26,353 nt of DNA from a virus, in IMG/VR virus record IMGVR_UViG_3300031974_002078, positions 1 through 26,353 of that record. The stretch is one strand, 5' to 3'. Below the pieces are notes generated by a model. That model saw only the letters and a program-made list of their open reading frames with translations. It was not told the origin of the DNA and ran no database searches. The stretch's first letter is position 1, and each line of letters starts with the position of its first letter. Below are positions 1 through 6,725 of the stretch, piece after piece. The position numbers and the translations under genes were made by a program.

Positions 1-696
1 GGACTCAGACTCAGTGGTTTCACGAACCAGCGAAGAGGTAACCAGAGAACCGTGCATGGCACTGAACAGAGAACCACCGAAGACACCAGCAACGCCCAGC
101 ATGTGGAAGGGGTGCATCAGAATGTTGTGCTCTGCTTGGAAAACAAGCATGAAGTTGAACGTGCCACTAATGCCGAGAGGCATACCATCAGAGAAAGAAC
201 CTTGACCGAAAGGATAGACCAGGAAGACAGCAGATGCAGCAGCAACAGGTGCAGAGTATGCAACGCAGATCCAAGGACGCATACCAAGACGGTAAGACAG
301 TTCCCACTCACGACCCATGTAGCAGAAGATGCCGATCAGGAAGTGGAAAACTACAAGTTGATAAGGACCACCGTTGTAAAGCCACTCATCAAGTGATGCA
401 GCTTCCCAAATGGGGTAGAAGTGGAGTCCAATTGCGTTAGAAGAAGGAACGACAGCACCAGAGATGATGTTGTTTCCATAGAGAAGGGAACCAGCGACGG
501 GTTCACGGATACCATCAATGTCTACAGGAGGTGCAGCAATGAAGGCAACGATGAAGCAAACTGTAGCAGCAAGAAGGGTTGGAATCATAAGAGTTCCGAA
601 CCAACCAACATAAAGACGATTGTTGGTGGAAGTGACCCAATTGCAGAACTGTTCCCAAGTATTCGATTGTTGTTGACGTGAAAGTGTAGAAGTCAT
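1..696 (-). CDS. psbA: Photosystem II reaction-centre protein D1 (5' part, truncated by window edge)
   Basis: The minus strand reads from an ATG at 694-696 without a stop for 232 codons to the left edge. The protein matches D1 (family length about 360 aa), so roughly one third is missing at the C-terminus. Visible landmarks: helix A segment [24 protein letters not shown] (Glu at the position equivalent to D1-130, the high-light type), [14 protein letters not shown] (Tyr161 and Asp170 region), [14 protein letters not shown] (His190/His198) and [10 protein letters not shown] (His215). Cyanophage D1 replaces the light-damaged host protein and sustains photosynthesis during infection. Start choice: first ATG, aligned with the normal D1 N-terminus (MTSTLSRQQ). 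Upstream lie a composite early/late promoter at 859-892 and a second promoter at 1020-1048. No intron is seen in the part present. Confidence 0.98.
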   Translation of the reverse strand, partial: MTSTLSRQQQSNTWEQFCNWVTSTNNRLYVGWFGTLMIPTLLAATVCFIVAFIAAPPVDIDGIREPVAGSLLYGNNIISGAVVPSSNAIGLHFYPIWEAASLDEWLYNGGPYQLVVFHFLIGIFCYMGREWELSYRLGMRPWICVAYSAPVAAASAVFLVYPFGQGSFSDGMPLGISGTFNFMLVFQAEHNILMHPFHMLGVAGVFGGSLFSAMHGSLVTSSLVRETTESES

Positions 697-747
697 TGTT
701 ATGTACTAGAAAGTAAAACCATCAGGGAAATGGTGGAGTTACTATTT

Positions 748-816
748 CCTGTCACCCTAAGACAGGATATTAGAGACGTGATTTAGACACCCTAGAGGTC
801 TCGGTTTAAGGGGTGT
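748..816 (-). promoter_or_regulatory. Structured psbA leader with two hairpins
   Basis: In the psbA leader, 748-766 can fold with 6-bp arms (CCTGTC/GACAGG), and 787-816 has matching arms ACACCC/GGGTGT around a 18-nt loop. There is no U-tract, so these are not typical terminators. A stable 5' leader is a plausible role. A tiny upstream ORF (ATG at 720-722, stop at 699-701, 7 codons) ends three bases before the psbA ATG and could influence translation. Roles are inference. Confidence 0.4.
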
Positions 817-858
817 TTGACAACGGTTAAGAAATGTTTCATTCCTGCGTCGTTGATG

Positions 859-892
859 TATTTATATTACTACGATTCATGGCACCCGTCAA
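859..892 (-). promoter_or_regulatory. Composite early/late promoter for psbA
   Basis: Minus strand: TTGACG (887-892), 17-bp spacer, TAATAT (864-869), with a perfect T4-type late box TATAAATA at 859-866 overlapping the -10. Transcription from either would leave a leader of about 155 nt before psbA. The same register recurs at 10039-10072. Boxes are seen directly; dual use is inference. Confidence 0.7.
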
Positions 893-1019
893 GCCCTCTT
901 GAAAAATATTTTTTAATCTGATGTTTGAAGGTCTATCAGCACCCATATAAAGAACTATTTTTCATTAGTACTCTTATAAATTAAGTACTTAAGATGTTCC
1001 CATCAACCCTAACAAAGGT

Positions 1020-1048
1020 ATTCTACTCAAGTTTTAAAGACATGTCAA
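1020..1048 (-). promoter_or_regulatory. Host-type promoter toward psbA (left half of divergent pair)
   Basis: Minus strand: TTGACA (1043-1048), 17-bp spacer, TAGAAT (1020-1025, 5/6 of consensus). Its -35 forms the left arm of the palindrome TGTCAACTATTGACA (1043-1057), whose right arm is the -35 of the promoter running the other way. Confidence 0.6.
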
Positions 1049-1051
1049 CTA

Positions 1052-1080
1052 TTGACATTAGTTATTAAGAATATTAGACT
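1052..1080 (+). promoter_or_regulatory. Host-type promoter toward the exported-protein operon (right half of divergent pair)
   Basis: Plus strand: TTGACA (1052-1057), 17-bp spacer, TAGACT (1075-1080, 4/6 match). It would start transcription about 40 nt upstream of the ATG at 1128. The -10 is weak. Confidence 0.5.
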
Positions 1081-1087
1081 TAAAGCA

Positions 1088-1104
1088 TATAAATTCTAAA
1101 TACT
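1088..1104 (+). promoter_or_regulatory. T4-type late-promoter-like boxes
   Basis: Two near-consensus late boxes: TATAAATT (1088-1095) and CTAAATACT (1096-1104). The second ends 23 nt before the ATG at 1128. The same CTAAATA box at similar spacing occurs before the ATGs at 20062 and 25294. Confidence 0.45.
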
Positions 1105-1127
1105 GTTAGTCTTAATCTTTCAAGTTA

Positions 1128-1622
1128 ATGAAAAAAGCGTTACTTGCTTTTGGAATGTTATTGATGGCGGCACCAGCACATGCCGATATTACTCATAGAA
1201 TGTCATCTTCAGTTCAGTTGACTGTTGAAGGACCTGCTGTTCAAACAAATAGAATTGGCACTACATACTCAGTGTCTGCTCAAAACGTTACTGTATCTAC
1301 TCCAGGAACTCTTGGTTCTCTTACTTCTGGTAGTGCAGTTGGTTATACACCATTAGCATATACTGCTCCTACAGATGGGACAGCATGGAATGTAACTCAA
1401 AGTTTTATTGAAGGTGATGGTATTACAACTTCACAAACTACTCTTAGTAATGCGGGACGATTTGATTCTCCTGTTCTGTATGGCAACTCTACCACTCAGG
1501 CTGGTGGATATGCAGGTTCTCTTGCAGGAACCATCGATACTTCTGGTGCTATGACTCTTACTGCTGGTGGTGCTGGAACAACTGCAACAGGTCAATTCGT
1601 ATCTGAACTTACTATTAAATAA
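1128..1622 (+). CDS. Exported Ser/Thr/Gly-rich protein of unknown function
   Basis: 164 aa with a clear signal peptide: KK, hydrophobic core ALLAFGMLLMAAP, likely cleavage after AHA near residue 19. The mature part is rich in Ser, Thr, Gly and Val with alternating polar/hydrophobic strands and no cysteine, suggesting an all-beta extracellular or periplasmic protein. First gene of the only sizeable plus-strand group in the window. It shares a loose pattern with the next gene (an MSS-Thr-rich start, a Y-S/T-V core, a SLSPG/STPG turn, a late F-T-E/Q stretch), so the two may be distant paralogues. I do not recognise the family. Secretion is well supported; role is unknown. Confidence 0.88.
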   Translation: MKKALLAFGMLLMAAPAHADITHRMSSSVQLTVEGPAVQTNRIGTTYSVSAQNVTVSTPGTLGSLTSGSAVGYTPLAYTAPTDGTAWNVTQSFIEGDGITTSQTTLSNAGRFDSPVLYGNSTTQAGGYAGSLAGTIDTSGAMTLTAGGAGTTATGQFVSELTIK

Positions 1623-1637
1623 CTTGGATAGATAGTT

Positions 1638-2081
1638 ATGTCTAAATTACAAGAAGCAATCGGTCTTGGGTTGATTTTAGGTGTGGTTCATGGACTGTTC
1701 CAATCCTCTGGAGCAGTTCCAGTAGTCCCTAACTTTACACAAGGCAGTATGAGTAGTCATACCGAAACTACTCAAAAGATTACAGAAATCATTAACTCGA
1801 TGGACTATAACACGGGTTATCAATACACAGTAACTGGAAGTGGCATTACAGCATCAGGTAGTCTTTCACCTGGCACATCCGAATCTTCATCACAAATTGA
1901 AGGAGTGACATCAAAATGGACGGGATTAAATACAAGACCAACATTCACACAGACAACACCAGGAGCAGCGTTTCAGTTCACGGAAACGTATCAAGGTCCT
2001 GGTTTGAGCAATCAAACAATAATTCAAAGAGAAACAGAAGTAAAAAGTATAACCGACACAACTTCAATATTCACCCAATAA
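1638..2081 (+). CDS. Exported or membrane-anchored Ser/Thr-rich protein, unknown function
   Basis: 147 aa, starting 15 nt after the previous stop. Residues 6-25 (AIGLGLILGVVHGLFQSSGA) form a hydrophobic N-terminal segment without a strongly basic n-region, so it may be a weak signal peptide or an anchor. The rest is Ser/Thr/Gly-rich with predicted beta pattern, resembling the preceding gene. The Shine-Dalgarno is weak (GATAG), so coupling to the upstream gene is likely. Its last 166 nt are overlapped in another frame by the next gene as called from its first ATG. Confidence 0.8.
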   Translation: MSKLQEAIGLGLILGVVHGLFQSSGAVPVVPNFTQGSMSSHTETTQKITEIINSMDYNTGYQYTVTGSGITASGSLSPGTSESSSQIEGVTSKWTGLNTRPTFTQTTPGAAFQFTETYQGPGLSNQTIIQRETEVKSITDTTSIFTQ

Positions 2082-2797
2082 TTGGAGCAATACTGGTTGG
2101 ATTACTATCTCCGACTGCAGCACTTTCTGAAACTATCGGTGGTGTTAGTGCCACTGCTTCTCCTGTGGCTAACAGTAGTGGTTCTGTTACCAATCAGGCC
2201 ATCCAGGTACTCCAGGGTCCGTATATTACGAACACATACGGCAGCGGGATCCAGTGTCAGGGTCCTACGCTAAACATCACACCATATATTACTGGTAGTA
2301 TAGCGGCACAAAAACCTTGGGAACCTTATTATAATGATCCTGTGTATGATGTAACTGATAACTTTGGTTCCTTTGATGAAGATGGAAATCCACAAGGTGA
2401 TGGAATCTTAGATAATCCTGGTGATGTCATCTTCTATAAGAAAACAAGAACGGGTCAGAAAGATAACTATAATCTTGGTCTTGGTTTTTCTGCTACTTGG
2501 TCTCAACCACTAGATAAAAAATTACAAGACCAATGCAAAGAAGCAGCTGCTGCTAACATCGCATTGATGCAACAGACAACTGCTAATAAAAGATTAGATT
2601 TTGAAATTGCCAGACTTAAAAACTGTGGCGAACTTATAAAGCAAGGTATTATGTTTCACCCCAAGAGTCCTTATTATAAGGTGTGTGCTGATGTCGTAGT
2701 GAATAATCCACCAGGACATACACACCCACACGTTCATAAGATTTCAGCATCAGTCAATGCTAAAGATCTTGGTACTCCTATTGAAACGAAAAGATAG
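1916..2797 (+). CDS. Exported/membrane protein of unknown function, start uncertain
   Basis: 293 aa from the ATG at 1916, which has an AGGAG 10 nt upstream (1901-1905). The first ~53 residues overlap the previous gene and are basic and Asn-rich, unlike the rest. A signal-peptide-like core (IIGAILVGLLSPTAALSE) begins only around 2077, where no ATG, GTG or TTG start exists in frame. Either the long form is made as a type-II membrane protein, or a rare start (ATT, ATA or CTG near 2077-2090) is used. The mature region has a conserved-looking block (QVLQGPYITNTYGSG, then CQGPTLNITPY), an acidic stretch near residues 140-165, a helical C-terminal part (QCKEAAAANIALMQQ) and a His-rich tail (HTHPHVHK). 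The stop directly abuts the convergent gene ending at 2798. Confidence 0.8.
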   Translation: MDGIKYKTNIHTDNTRSSVSVHGNVSRSWFEQSNNNSKRNRSKKYNRHNFNIHPIIGAILVGLLSPTAALSETIGGVSATASPVANSSGSVTNQAIQVLQGPYITNTYGSGIQCQGPTLNITPYITGSIAAQKPWEPYYNDPVYDVTDNFGSFDEDGNPQGDGILDNPGDVIFYKKTRTGQKDNYNLGLGFSATWSQPLDKKLQDQCKEAAAANIALMQQTTANKRLDFEIARLKNCGELIKQGIMFHPKSPYYKVCADVVVNNPPGHTHPHVHKISASVNAKDLGTPIETKR

Positions 2798-2944
2798 TCA
2801 TCGGTTATAAGTAATAATAATTCTTTTCTTTGGTTCTCCACTGGAACTCCAAGTAACTGTCTGATGATGAATATCAGCATTGAGCAGTTTTGCAATATGT
2901 TTAATCAAGTTAAGAGCAATATTTTCATTAGTTACATTATTCAT
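2798..2944 (-). CDS. Small protein of unknown function (48 aa)
   Basis: Reads MNNVTNENIALNLIK... to a stop at 2798-2800. The start overlaps the stop of the upstream minus gene as ATGA (2941-2944), the coupling used throughout this operon. The peptide is amphipathic with a basic C-terminus and no membrane segment. It ends exactly where the convergent plus-strand gene ends, with no terminator between them. Called from coupling and plausible composition; function unknown. Confidence 0.65.
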   Translation of the reverse strand: MNNVTNENIALNLIKHIAKLLNADIHHQTVTWSSSGEPKKRIIITYNR

Positions 2945-3732
2945 CTTTTTTTAAATGTTGAACGTAGTTTCATTATAGCATGATTTCTTTCTCTTTGTTC
3001 ATCTCTACGTTCTGAAGTTGAAAGCACGGGAGGTGTCTTCCCTCTAATCTTAGCAATTTTTTTCATAACTTTTTTGACCGTTGGTTTGACAACCTTTAGT
3101 AGGATGTCTGCCAACGGTTTTGCTAATAGTGCTGATGCTGTAGCAATAACAGCAACGCCACCAACCTGAACAACCTGACCACCACTAGGCAGTCCTGCTA
3201 CTATCTGTTGAGGTAGTGGGACTGCTTCTGTTATCTGGACACACTCATTGCCCATCAGTTTATATTCAACAACCTTCTTTCGGAAACCTTCTACATATGT
3301 TCCTACAGGTTCCTTTGCTTGTTGTGCTTTCGTAGGACATTCTACGTTTGCAGAAGAAACTGGTGATGGTGCTTGTGGAACTTCTACTTGTCCTGGTGGT
3401 TTTGGTTCTGGTGGTTCTCCAGTATCAATTCCAGAAGGAGTGGTAGGAACTATCTGTTCAGGTTCATAAGTAGGAGGATTGAAACTAGGGAGACCAGAAT
3501 CACAATACGTAACCAATCCATTCTCGTCATCTTGACCTACCGTTTTAGATTTGCTGTTACTCTCATGTGCCTCAACACATCCAGGAATATCAACAACAGG
3601 CACACCAATATTTAATACCACAGGTGGTGCTAATGGTATTGATGTATAGTTTTCTGACGATGTTATAATATTAGGAATAGCAATCTCACCAATATCAATA
3701 TCGGTAGAAGTAATATTTGGAATTTCAGGCAT
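2941..3732 (-). CDS. Proline-rich protein with one C-terminal membrane segment
   Basis: 263 aa. Residues about 75-130 are strongly Pro/Glu-rich (PPTYEPEQIVPTTPSG, EPPEPKPPGQVEVP), typical of an extended linker. Residues about 188-210 (VQVVQVGGVAVIATASALLA) are hydrophobic and followed by a very basic tail (KVVKPTVKKVMKKIAKIRGK). Four cysteines lie in the middle part. No signal peptide. Topology suggests a tail-anchored protein whose Pro-rich part could span a gap such as the periplasm. The start is joined to the upstream 37-aa ORF by TAATG. Family not recognised. Confidence 0.85.
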   Translation of the reverse strand: MPEIPNITSTDIDIGEIAIPNIITSSENYTSIPLAPPVVLNIGVPVVDIPGCVEAHESNSKSKTVGQDDENGLVTYCDSGLPSFNPPTYEPEQIVPTTPSGIDTGEPPEPKPPGQVEVPQAPSPVSSANVECPTKAQQAKEPVGTYVEGFRKKVVEYKLMGNECVQITEAVPLPQQIVAGLPSGGQVVQVGGVAVIATASALLAKPLADILLKVVKPTVKKVMKKIAKIRGKTPPVLSTSERRDEQRERNHAIMKLRSTFKKR

Positions 3733-3845
3733 TAGTCCTCAAATAGTTTAAAAAATCCAGTCCAGATAGAATGAAAGAAAACATATAAGAAGAAGGTTTC
3801 TGTTGCTTCTTTGTTTTGTTTTTTCTTTCGCATAGAACGTGTCAT
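3732..3845 (-). CDS. Small basic/aromatic protein (37 aa)
   Basis: ATG at 3843-3845, stop TAA at 3732-3734 overlapping the next start as TAATG. N-terminus is basic (MTRSMRKKKQNK), followed by an aromatic hydrophobic segment (FFLYVFFHSIWTGFFKLF), so it is probably membrane associated. Shine-Dalgarno is poor and a second in-frame ATG lies at codon 5. Supported mainly by the overlap and composition. Confidence 0.5.
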   Translation of the reverse strand: MTRSMRKKKQNKEATETFFLYVFFHSIWTGFFKLFED

Positions 3846-3897
3846 AAGGATGTAACAAATAACTCTTTATTATTTAATAAAACTCAGCAAATTTTAA

Positions 3898-3993
3898 CTA
3901 ATTTTTGTTACCACTTCGATACCTTACTGGTAAAGTTGCCTCTAAAGTGGTAACTAAAAGAAGTACAAATCCAAATACAAATAGTGTGCTCAT
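3898..3993 (-). CDS. Small single-pass membrane protein (31 aa)
   Basis: Starts at 3993 inside an ATGA overlap with the stop of the nuclease gene. Residues 2-17 (STLFVFGFVLLLVTTL) are a membrane helix; the tail is basic (RYRSGNKN). It belongs to a series of tiny membrane ORFs in this operon. Function unknown; a holin/antiholin-type or spanin-type helper is one possibility given the lysozyme in the same run. Confidence 0.6.
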   Translation of the reverse strand: MSTLFVFGFVLLLVTTLEATLPVRYRSGNKN

Positions 3994-4451
3994 TCTACAA
4001 GTGTTCCGTGTGCTCTACGAATTTCTCTGAGTTCTTCAAAGTTCTTTTGTTTGGTTCCACCATCATATGCCCACGCATATCCTTCAGTAATCATTTGTTC
4101 GTTGAGTGATAACTCTGCGTCCCCAATGTATAACCAGCCCAGAAGACGACCGTACTTCCCCATACCGCCAACAAGTTCAGTCCTAATGACAAGATCATCA
4201 TCGCCAGATATAGCACCTTCCAGTTTCTCTTTGAGCCAGTTGGTTGCATCGTATCCAAGTGCTTTTTCTTCTTCGTCTTTGGTACGTTTCTCTGGCGTGT
4301 CCACACCAGCGACTCTAACTCTTTCTTTTTTATAAAGGTCAAAACCGAGATCAATTGTGACATCGATCGTGTCCCCATCGACGACTCTATTTATTTCTAT
4401 TACTCGAAAATTGTAACAACTCTTCCGACTCGGTGGAACCATAGCGCCCAT
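3990..4451 (-). CDS. Staphylococcal-nuclease-like (SNase/thermonuclease) enzyme
   Basis: 153 aa from the ATG at 4449-4451, chosen because AGGAG sits 7 nt upstream; longer in-frame starts lie inside the previous gene. SNase-fold motifs: VVDGDTID (residues 23-30, Ca2+ ligand region), RVAGVDTPE (46-54, with the Arg and Glu matching catalytic R35 and E43 of the staphylococcal enzyme) and KYGRLLGWLY (99-108, Arg matching R87). All catalytic residues are present, so an active Ca2+-dependent DNA/RNA endonuclease is expected. There is no signal peptide, so it should act in the cytoplasm, unlike the secreted staphylococcal enzyme. Host DNA breakdown is a plausible role. Overlaps the upstream gene by 65 nt. 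Confidence 0.9.
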   Translation of the reverse strand: MGAMVPPSRKSCYNFRVIEINRVVDGDTIDVTIDLGFDLYKKERVRVAGVDTPEKRTKDEEEKALGYDATNWLKEKLEGAISGDDDLVIRTELVGGMGKYGRLLGWLYIGDAELSLNEQMITEGYAWAYDGGTKQKNFEELREIRRAHGTLVE

Positions 4452-4713
4452 GTTCTTTCTCCTGTGCGTTTGCTGCAATACCAATGACAAATGCACCAAC
4501 TGCGATAACTGCAGCAGCACCCCATACCCATCTTTCTAATTGACGAACTCTAGTTTTAAGTTCGTCAATACTTTTTTCAAGACGTTCATAATCATCTTTG
4601 CGAGTCATTCTTTCTTCAAGACCCATGACTCGCTCTCTCATACTACCAAAATAATTTTCCAGAACAGCAATTTGTTTATCCTGTTCGGCATCTTTGTTTG
4701 TGAGATCACTCAT
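4387..4713 (-). CDS. Coiled-coil membrane protein
   Basis: 108 aa. Residues 1-60 are highly charged with heptad spacing typical of a coiled coil (QIAVLENYFGSMRERVMGLE, RLEKSIDELKTRVRQLERW). Residues about 64-84 (WGAAAVIAVGAFVIGIAA) form one membrane helix, followed by a short polar tail. This coiled-coil-plus-single-helix layout resembles XhlA-type phage lysis-associated proteins, but that is topology only. Start overlaps the previous small gene by 8 nt; its 3' end overlaps the nuclease start by 65 nt. Confidence 0.85.
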   Translation of the reverse strand: MSDLTNKDAEQDKQIAVLENYFGSMRERVMGLEERMTRKDDYERLEKSIDELKTRVRQLERWVWGAAAVIAVGAFVIGIAANAQEKEHGRYGSTESEELLQFSSNRNK

Positions 4714-4849
4714 CTTTCATCTCATCATTTGCCATACGAAGTATATATGCAACATAATATAAAACCCCCACCAAAAGAATGGCAAGGGTTATTATTACAC
4801 TCCAAGTAGGTTCATTAATATCAGTAAGAGGTCTTAAAAATAAATTCAT
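4706..4849 (-). CDS. Small single-pass membrane protein (47 aa)
   Basis: ATG at 4847-4849 forms TAATG with the upstream stop; TGA at 4706-4708 lies inside the next start. Residues about 16-38 (TWSVIITLAILLVGVLYYVA) make one membrane helix, flanked by NLFLRPLTDINEP and an acidic tail (ANDEMKDE). Coupling at both ends strongly supports it as a real gene. Function unknown. Confidence 0.75.
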   Translation of the reverse strand: MNLFLRPLTDINEPTWSVIITLAILLVGVLYYVAYILRMANDEMKDE

Positions 4850-5436
4850 TAACAGTCATTGAATATACTACCAACTTCGGATCCTACTTCAGATCCAATA
4901 TTCTGTCCCAGAAGTGTCATCCAACCTGCTGCTAACCATCCAACATAAGGAATGTTAACAACTGCAGGAACAAGAAGACCAGTAGCAATACTAGTCCCCG
5001 CCATTGCACCTTGTGACCGTGCTCCAGCGTCCGCCACTATGCACTCTATGTCTTTTGCAGACTTTCCCTCACCGCCGTCTACAGCGCCTCCTGAACCCAT
5101 ATTCCTGGTTCCGTTAGCAGTGTATTCATCACGGCGATATTCACTTCGTTTTTCAGTTCCTCCACCAAACCAACCTTTCTTTTCTTTATCAAGGTCAAGT
5201 GATCTTTCTGATGTTAATACCTTAGGATCATTTGCCTTATAACGAATAGAGTACCCATCCTTATTGACATTTACGTCATAGGATGAGTACTCTCCAGTTG
5301 GTAAATTGAATGAAGGATACTGAGGACGATCAGCATACTTCTCAGTCATCTTAAGAACATGTCCTAAAACACCGATGTGTGCGATTGCTACAACACCACC
5401 AATAGTAACAGCAACCCATTTAAATGATGGTTTCAT
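4849..5436 (-). CDS. Membrane-anchored protein with glycine-zipper-like C-terminus
   Basis: 195 aa. Residues 8-28 (VAVTIGGVVAIAHIGVLGHV) form an N-terminal anchor. Residues 30-130 are hydrophilic and charged. The last 60 residues are hydrophobic and Gly/Ala-rich (ARSQGAMAGTSIATGLLVP, IPYVGWLAAGWMTLLGQNIG) and end in a GSEV repeat, resembling glycine-zipper membrane segments. Two cysteines lie in or near this region. Such segments can insert into or perforate membranes, but no activity can be inferred. Follows the two-helix gene after a 2-nt gap. Confidence 0.85.
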   Translation of the reverse strand: MKPSFKWVAVTIGGVVAIAHIGVLGHVLKMTEKYADRPQYPSFNLPTGEYSSYDVNVNKDGYSIRYKANDPKVLTSERSLDLDKEKKGWFGGGTEKRSEYRRDEYTANGTRNMGSGGAVDGGEGKSAKDIECIVADAGARSQGAMAGTSIATGLLVPAVVNIPYVGWLAAGWMTLLGQNIGSEVGSEVGSIFNDC

Positions 5437-5438
5437 GA

Positions 5439-5756
5439 TTACTTCTTAGGTTCGATAGCAGGTGCAACTTCTGGTTCCTTTTTCGCGATTGCTTTACCGT
5501 TAGCATTGCCACCGCCACCCGCCTTAGCAGGAGACAGTCCGAAAGCAGCTAGCGATCCAGAAAAGACCGATGCAATGAAGGTAGGATCGAAGTCAAGGAT
5601 CTTTTGACCGTTTGGAAGTCTGACGTAACTAAACGTGAGGAGAGATGCAGACCAAATAAGTACAACAACTTTCACCAAATTACCAAGAACTTCACTCTTA
5701 TCTTCATGATGGTCGTCTTTCTCTTCTACGTTTGCTTTAGATTTATTTCCTAGCAT
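5439..5756 (-). CDS. Two-helix membrane protein, candidate holin
   Basis: 105 aa. A charged N-terminus (VEEKDDHHEDKSE) is followed by two hydrophobic segments (about 25-43, LGNLVKVVVLIWSASLLTF, and 60-78, FIASVFSGSLAAFGL), then a Gly/Ala/Lys/Pro tail ending in KK. Length, two helices and a basic tail fit a class-II holin, and a lysozyme-family gene is in the same operon. Tail, head or scaffold-associated membrane roles are equally possible. A late-type box AATAAATA lies 22 nt upstream of the start, so this gene may have its own late transcript. Confidence 0.85.
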   Translation of the reverse strand: MLGNKSKANVEEKDDHHEDKSEVLGNLVKVVVLIWSASLLTFSYVRLPNGQKILDFDPTFIASVFSGSLAAFGLSPAKAGGGGNANGKAIAKKEPEVAPAIEPKK

Positions 5757-5778
5757 TGAATAGAAGACAAGGCAGTTC

Positions 5779-5786
5779 TATTTATT
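5779..5786 (-). promoter_or_regulatory. Late-promoter-like box AATAAATA
   Basis: Matches T4 late TATAAATA at 7/8 positions. It overlaps the stop codon of the metallopeptidase gene and ends 22 nt before the ATG at 5756, the same spacing seen for other late boxes in this window. Confidence 0.45.
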
Positions 5787-6474
5787 TGGGGAAACCTTCA
5801 GTATTAACAGGTCCGATATAATTATTCTCCTCCAACCACTTGCGTGTAAGTGGTGTTGGTTCATAATCTGTCCACATAGTTCCTGCAGCACAAGACTGAA
5901 GTGCTTTCATAGTCATATCTTCTGTCTTACCTGCCCATGATGCTTCTGCTTCCCAAGGCACTGCTGCTTCGGGATAAGTACTTTCAACCATCTTACGCCA
6001 GATAGTAGGCACTTCTTCCTCTGGTTTAATAATGGCAATCATACTATTGTTGATACTACCTGCCATACAATCCTGTGCAACATGCCAACCTTCGTGACGC
6101 ATAACACTCATGAGAACATAAGGACGGTGCATGAATGCTTTATTGAGGAAGAAGTTATTACTAACAGTATGGTAGACACCACGATGTCCAACTGGAAAAT
6201 ACTTCTCATCTGCTAAAAACACATTAACTCCGACTTTATCAAGGGCAACGAGCATGATGTTGAACTCGTTAGCAACAGCATTAAAATTACTATCGGGATA
6301 ATAATTAGCAATATCTTTGATATCTTTGACTTTATCGATTCCATCTGTACATTCTCGGAGTAACATACAACCCATTGAATGCATAGTGTAGAATTCGTTA
6401 TCTTTTAGGGGGGCGGAATGGACAGGTAGGGCAACCGCCGCCGCAGCAACCAGAGAGGCAATAATATTTTTCAT
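5782..6474 (-). CDS. Exported HExxH zinc-metallopeptidase candidate
   Basis: 230 aa with a signal peptide (MKNIIASLVAAAAVALPVHS, cleavage near residue 20). The central motif RHEGWHVAQDC (residues 126-136) is HExxH, with His127 and His131 as zinc ligands and Glu128 as catalytic base. WEAEASW (174-180), about 45 residues later, could supply the third ligand in gluzincin style. Seven cysteines suggest a disulfide-bonded periplasmic protein. A secreted protease in a phage operon beside a lysozyme could cleave envelope proteins at lysis, or be a virion part used at entry. The exact family is not recognised. Start is coupled to the upstream gene by ATGA. Confidence 0.8.
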   Translation of the reverse strand: MKNIIASLVAAAAVALPVHSAPLKDNEFYTMHSMGCMLLRECTDGIDKVKDIKDIANYYPDSNFNAVANEFNIMLVALDKVGVNVFLADEKYFPVGHRGVYHTVSNNFFLNKAFMHRPYVLMSVMRHEGWHVAQDCMAGSINNSMIAIIKPEEEVPTIWRKMVESTYPEAAVPWEAEASWAGKTEDMTMKALQSCAAGTMWTDYEPTPLTRKWLEENNYIGPVNTEGFPK

Positions 6475-6725
6475 GGAAGTTTAATAGCAGGACCAGTTTC
6501 GGCATAAGGAATAGAAGGACCAGTTAATTCTGGAACATTGGGAGTTGCTGCATCTATAAGACCAGGAAGAGCATCGGATATTGCTTCTACAGCAGCATTT
6601 GCAAGTTCTTCTCTTGCATCTTCAATCATTACATCTGCATTCTTATACAGATAAACCCCACCACCAATGACTGCCAATGAAGTCAGTCCTGATAGCAGGG
6701 CAATAACATTAATTAGTTTTTGCAT
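6471..6725 (-). CDS. Small N-terminally anchored membrane protein
   Basis: 84 aa. Residues 6-28 (NVIALLSGLTSLAVIGGGVYLY) form one membrane helix. The rest is Ala/Glu-rich, then Pro-rich (LPGLIDAATPNVPELTGP). Overlaps the upstream 73-aa gene by 17 nt and the metallopeptidase by 4 nt (ATGA). The one-helix plus Pro-rich soluble layout is reminiscent of inner-membrane spanins, but this is topology only. Confidence 0.8.
   Translation of the reverse strand: MQKLINVIALLSGLTSLAVIGGGVYLYKNADVMIEDAREELANAAVEAISDALPGLIDAATPNVPELTGPSIPYAETGPAIKLP

Noticed and set aside
52-396. Plus-strand ORFs in the first 700 bases
   Set aside because: They are antisense to psbA, whose minus-strand frame matches D1 throughout.
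2082-2273. Plus-strand ORF of 63 codons starting at TTG 2082
   Set aside because: It is an out-of-frame shadow of the 293-aa gene; composition is biased to Leu/Val/Arg without motif, and the gene's own frame carries a conserved-looking protein.
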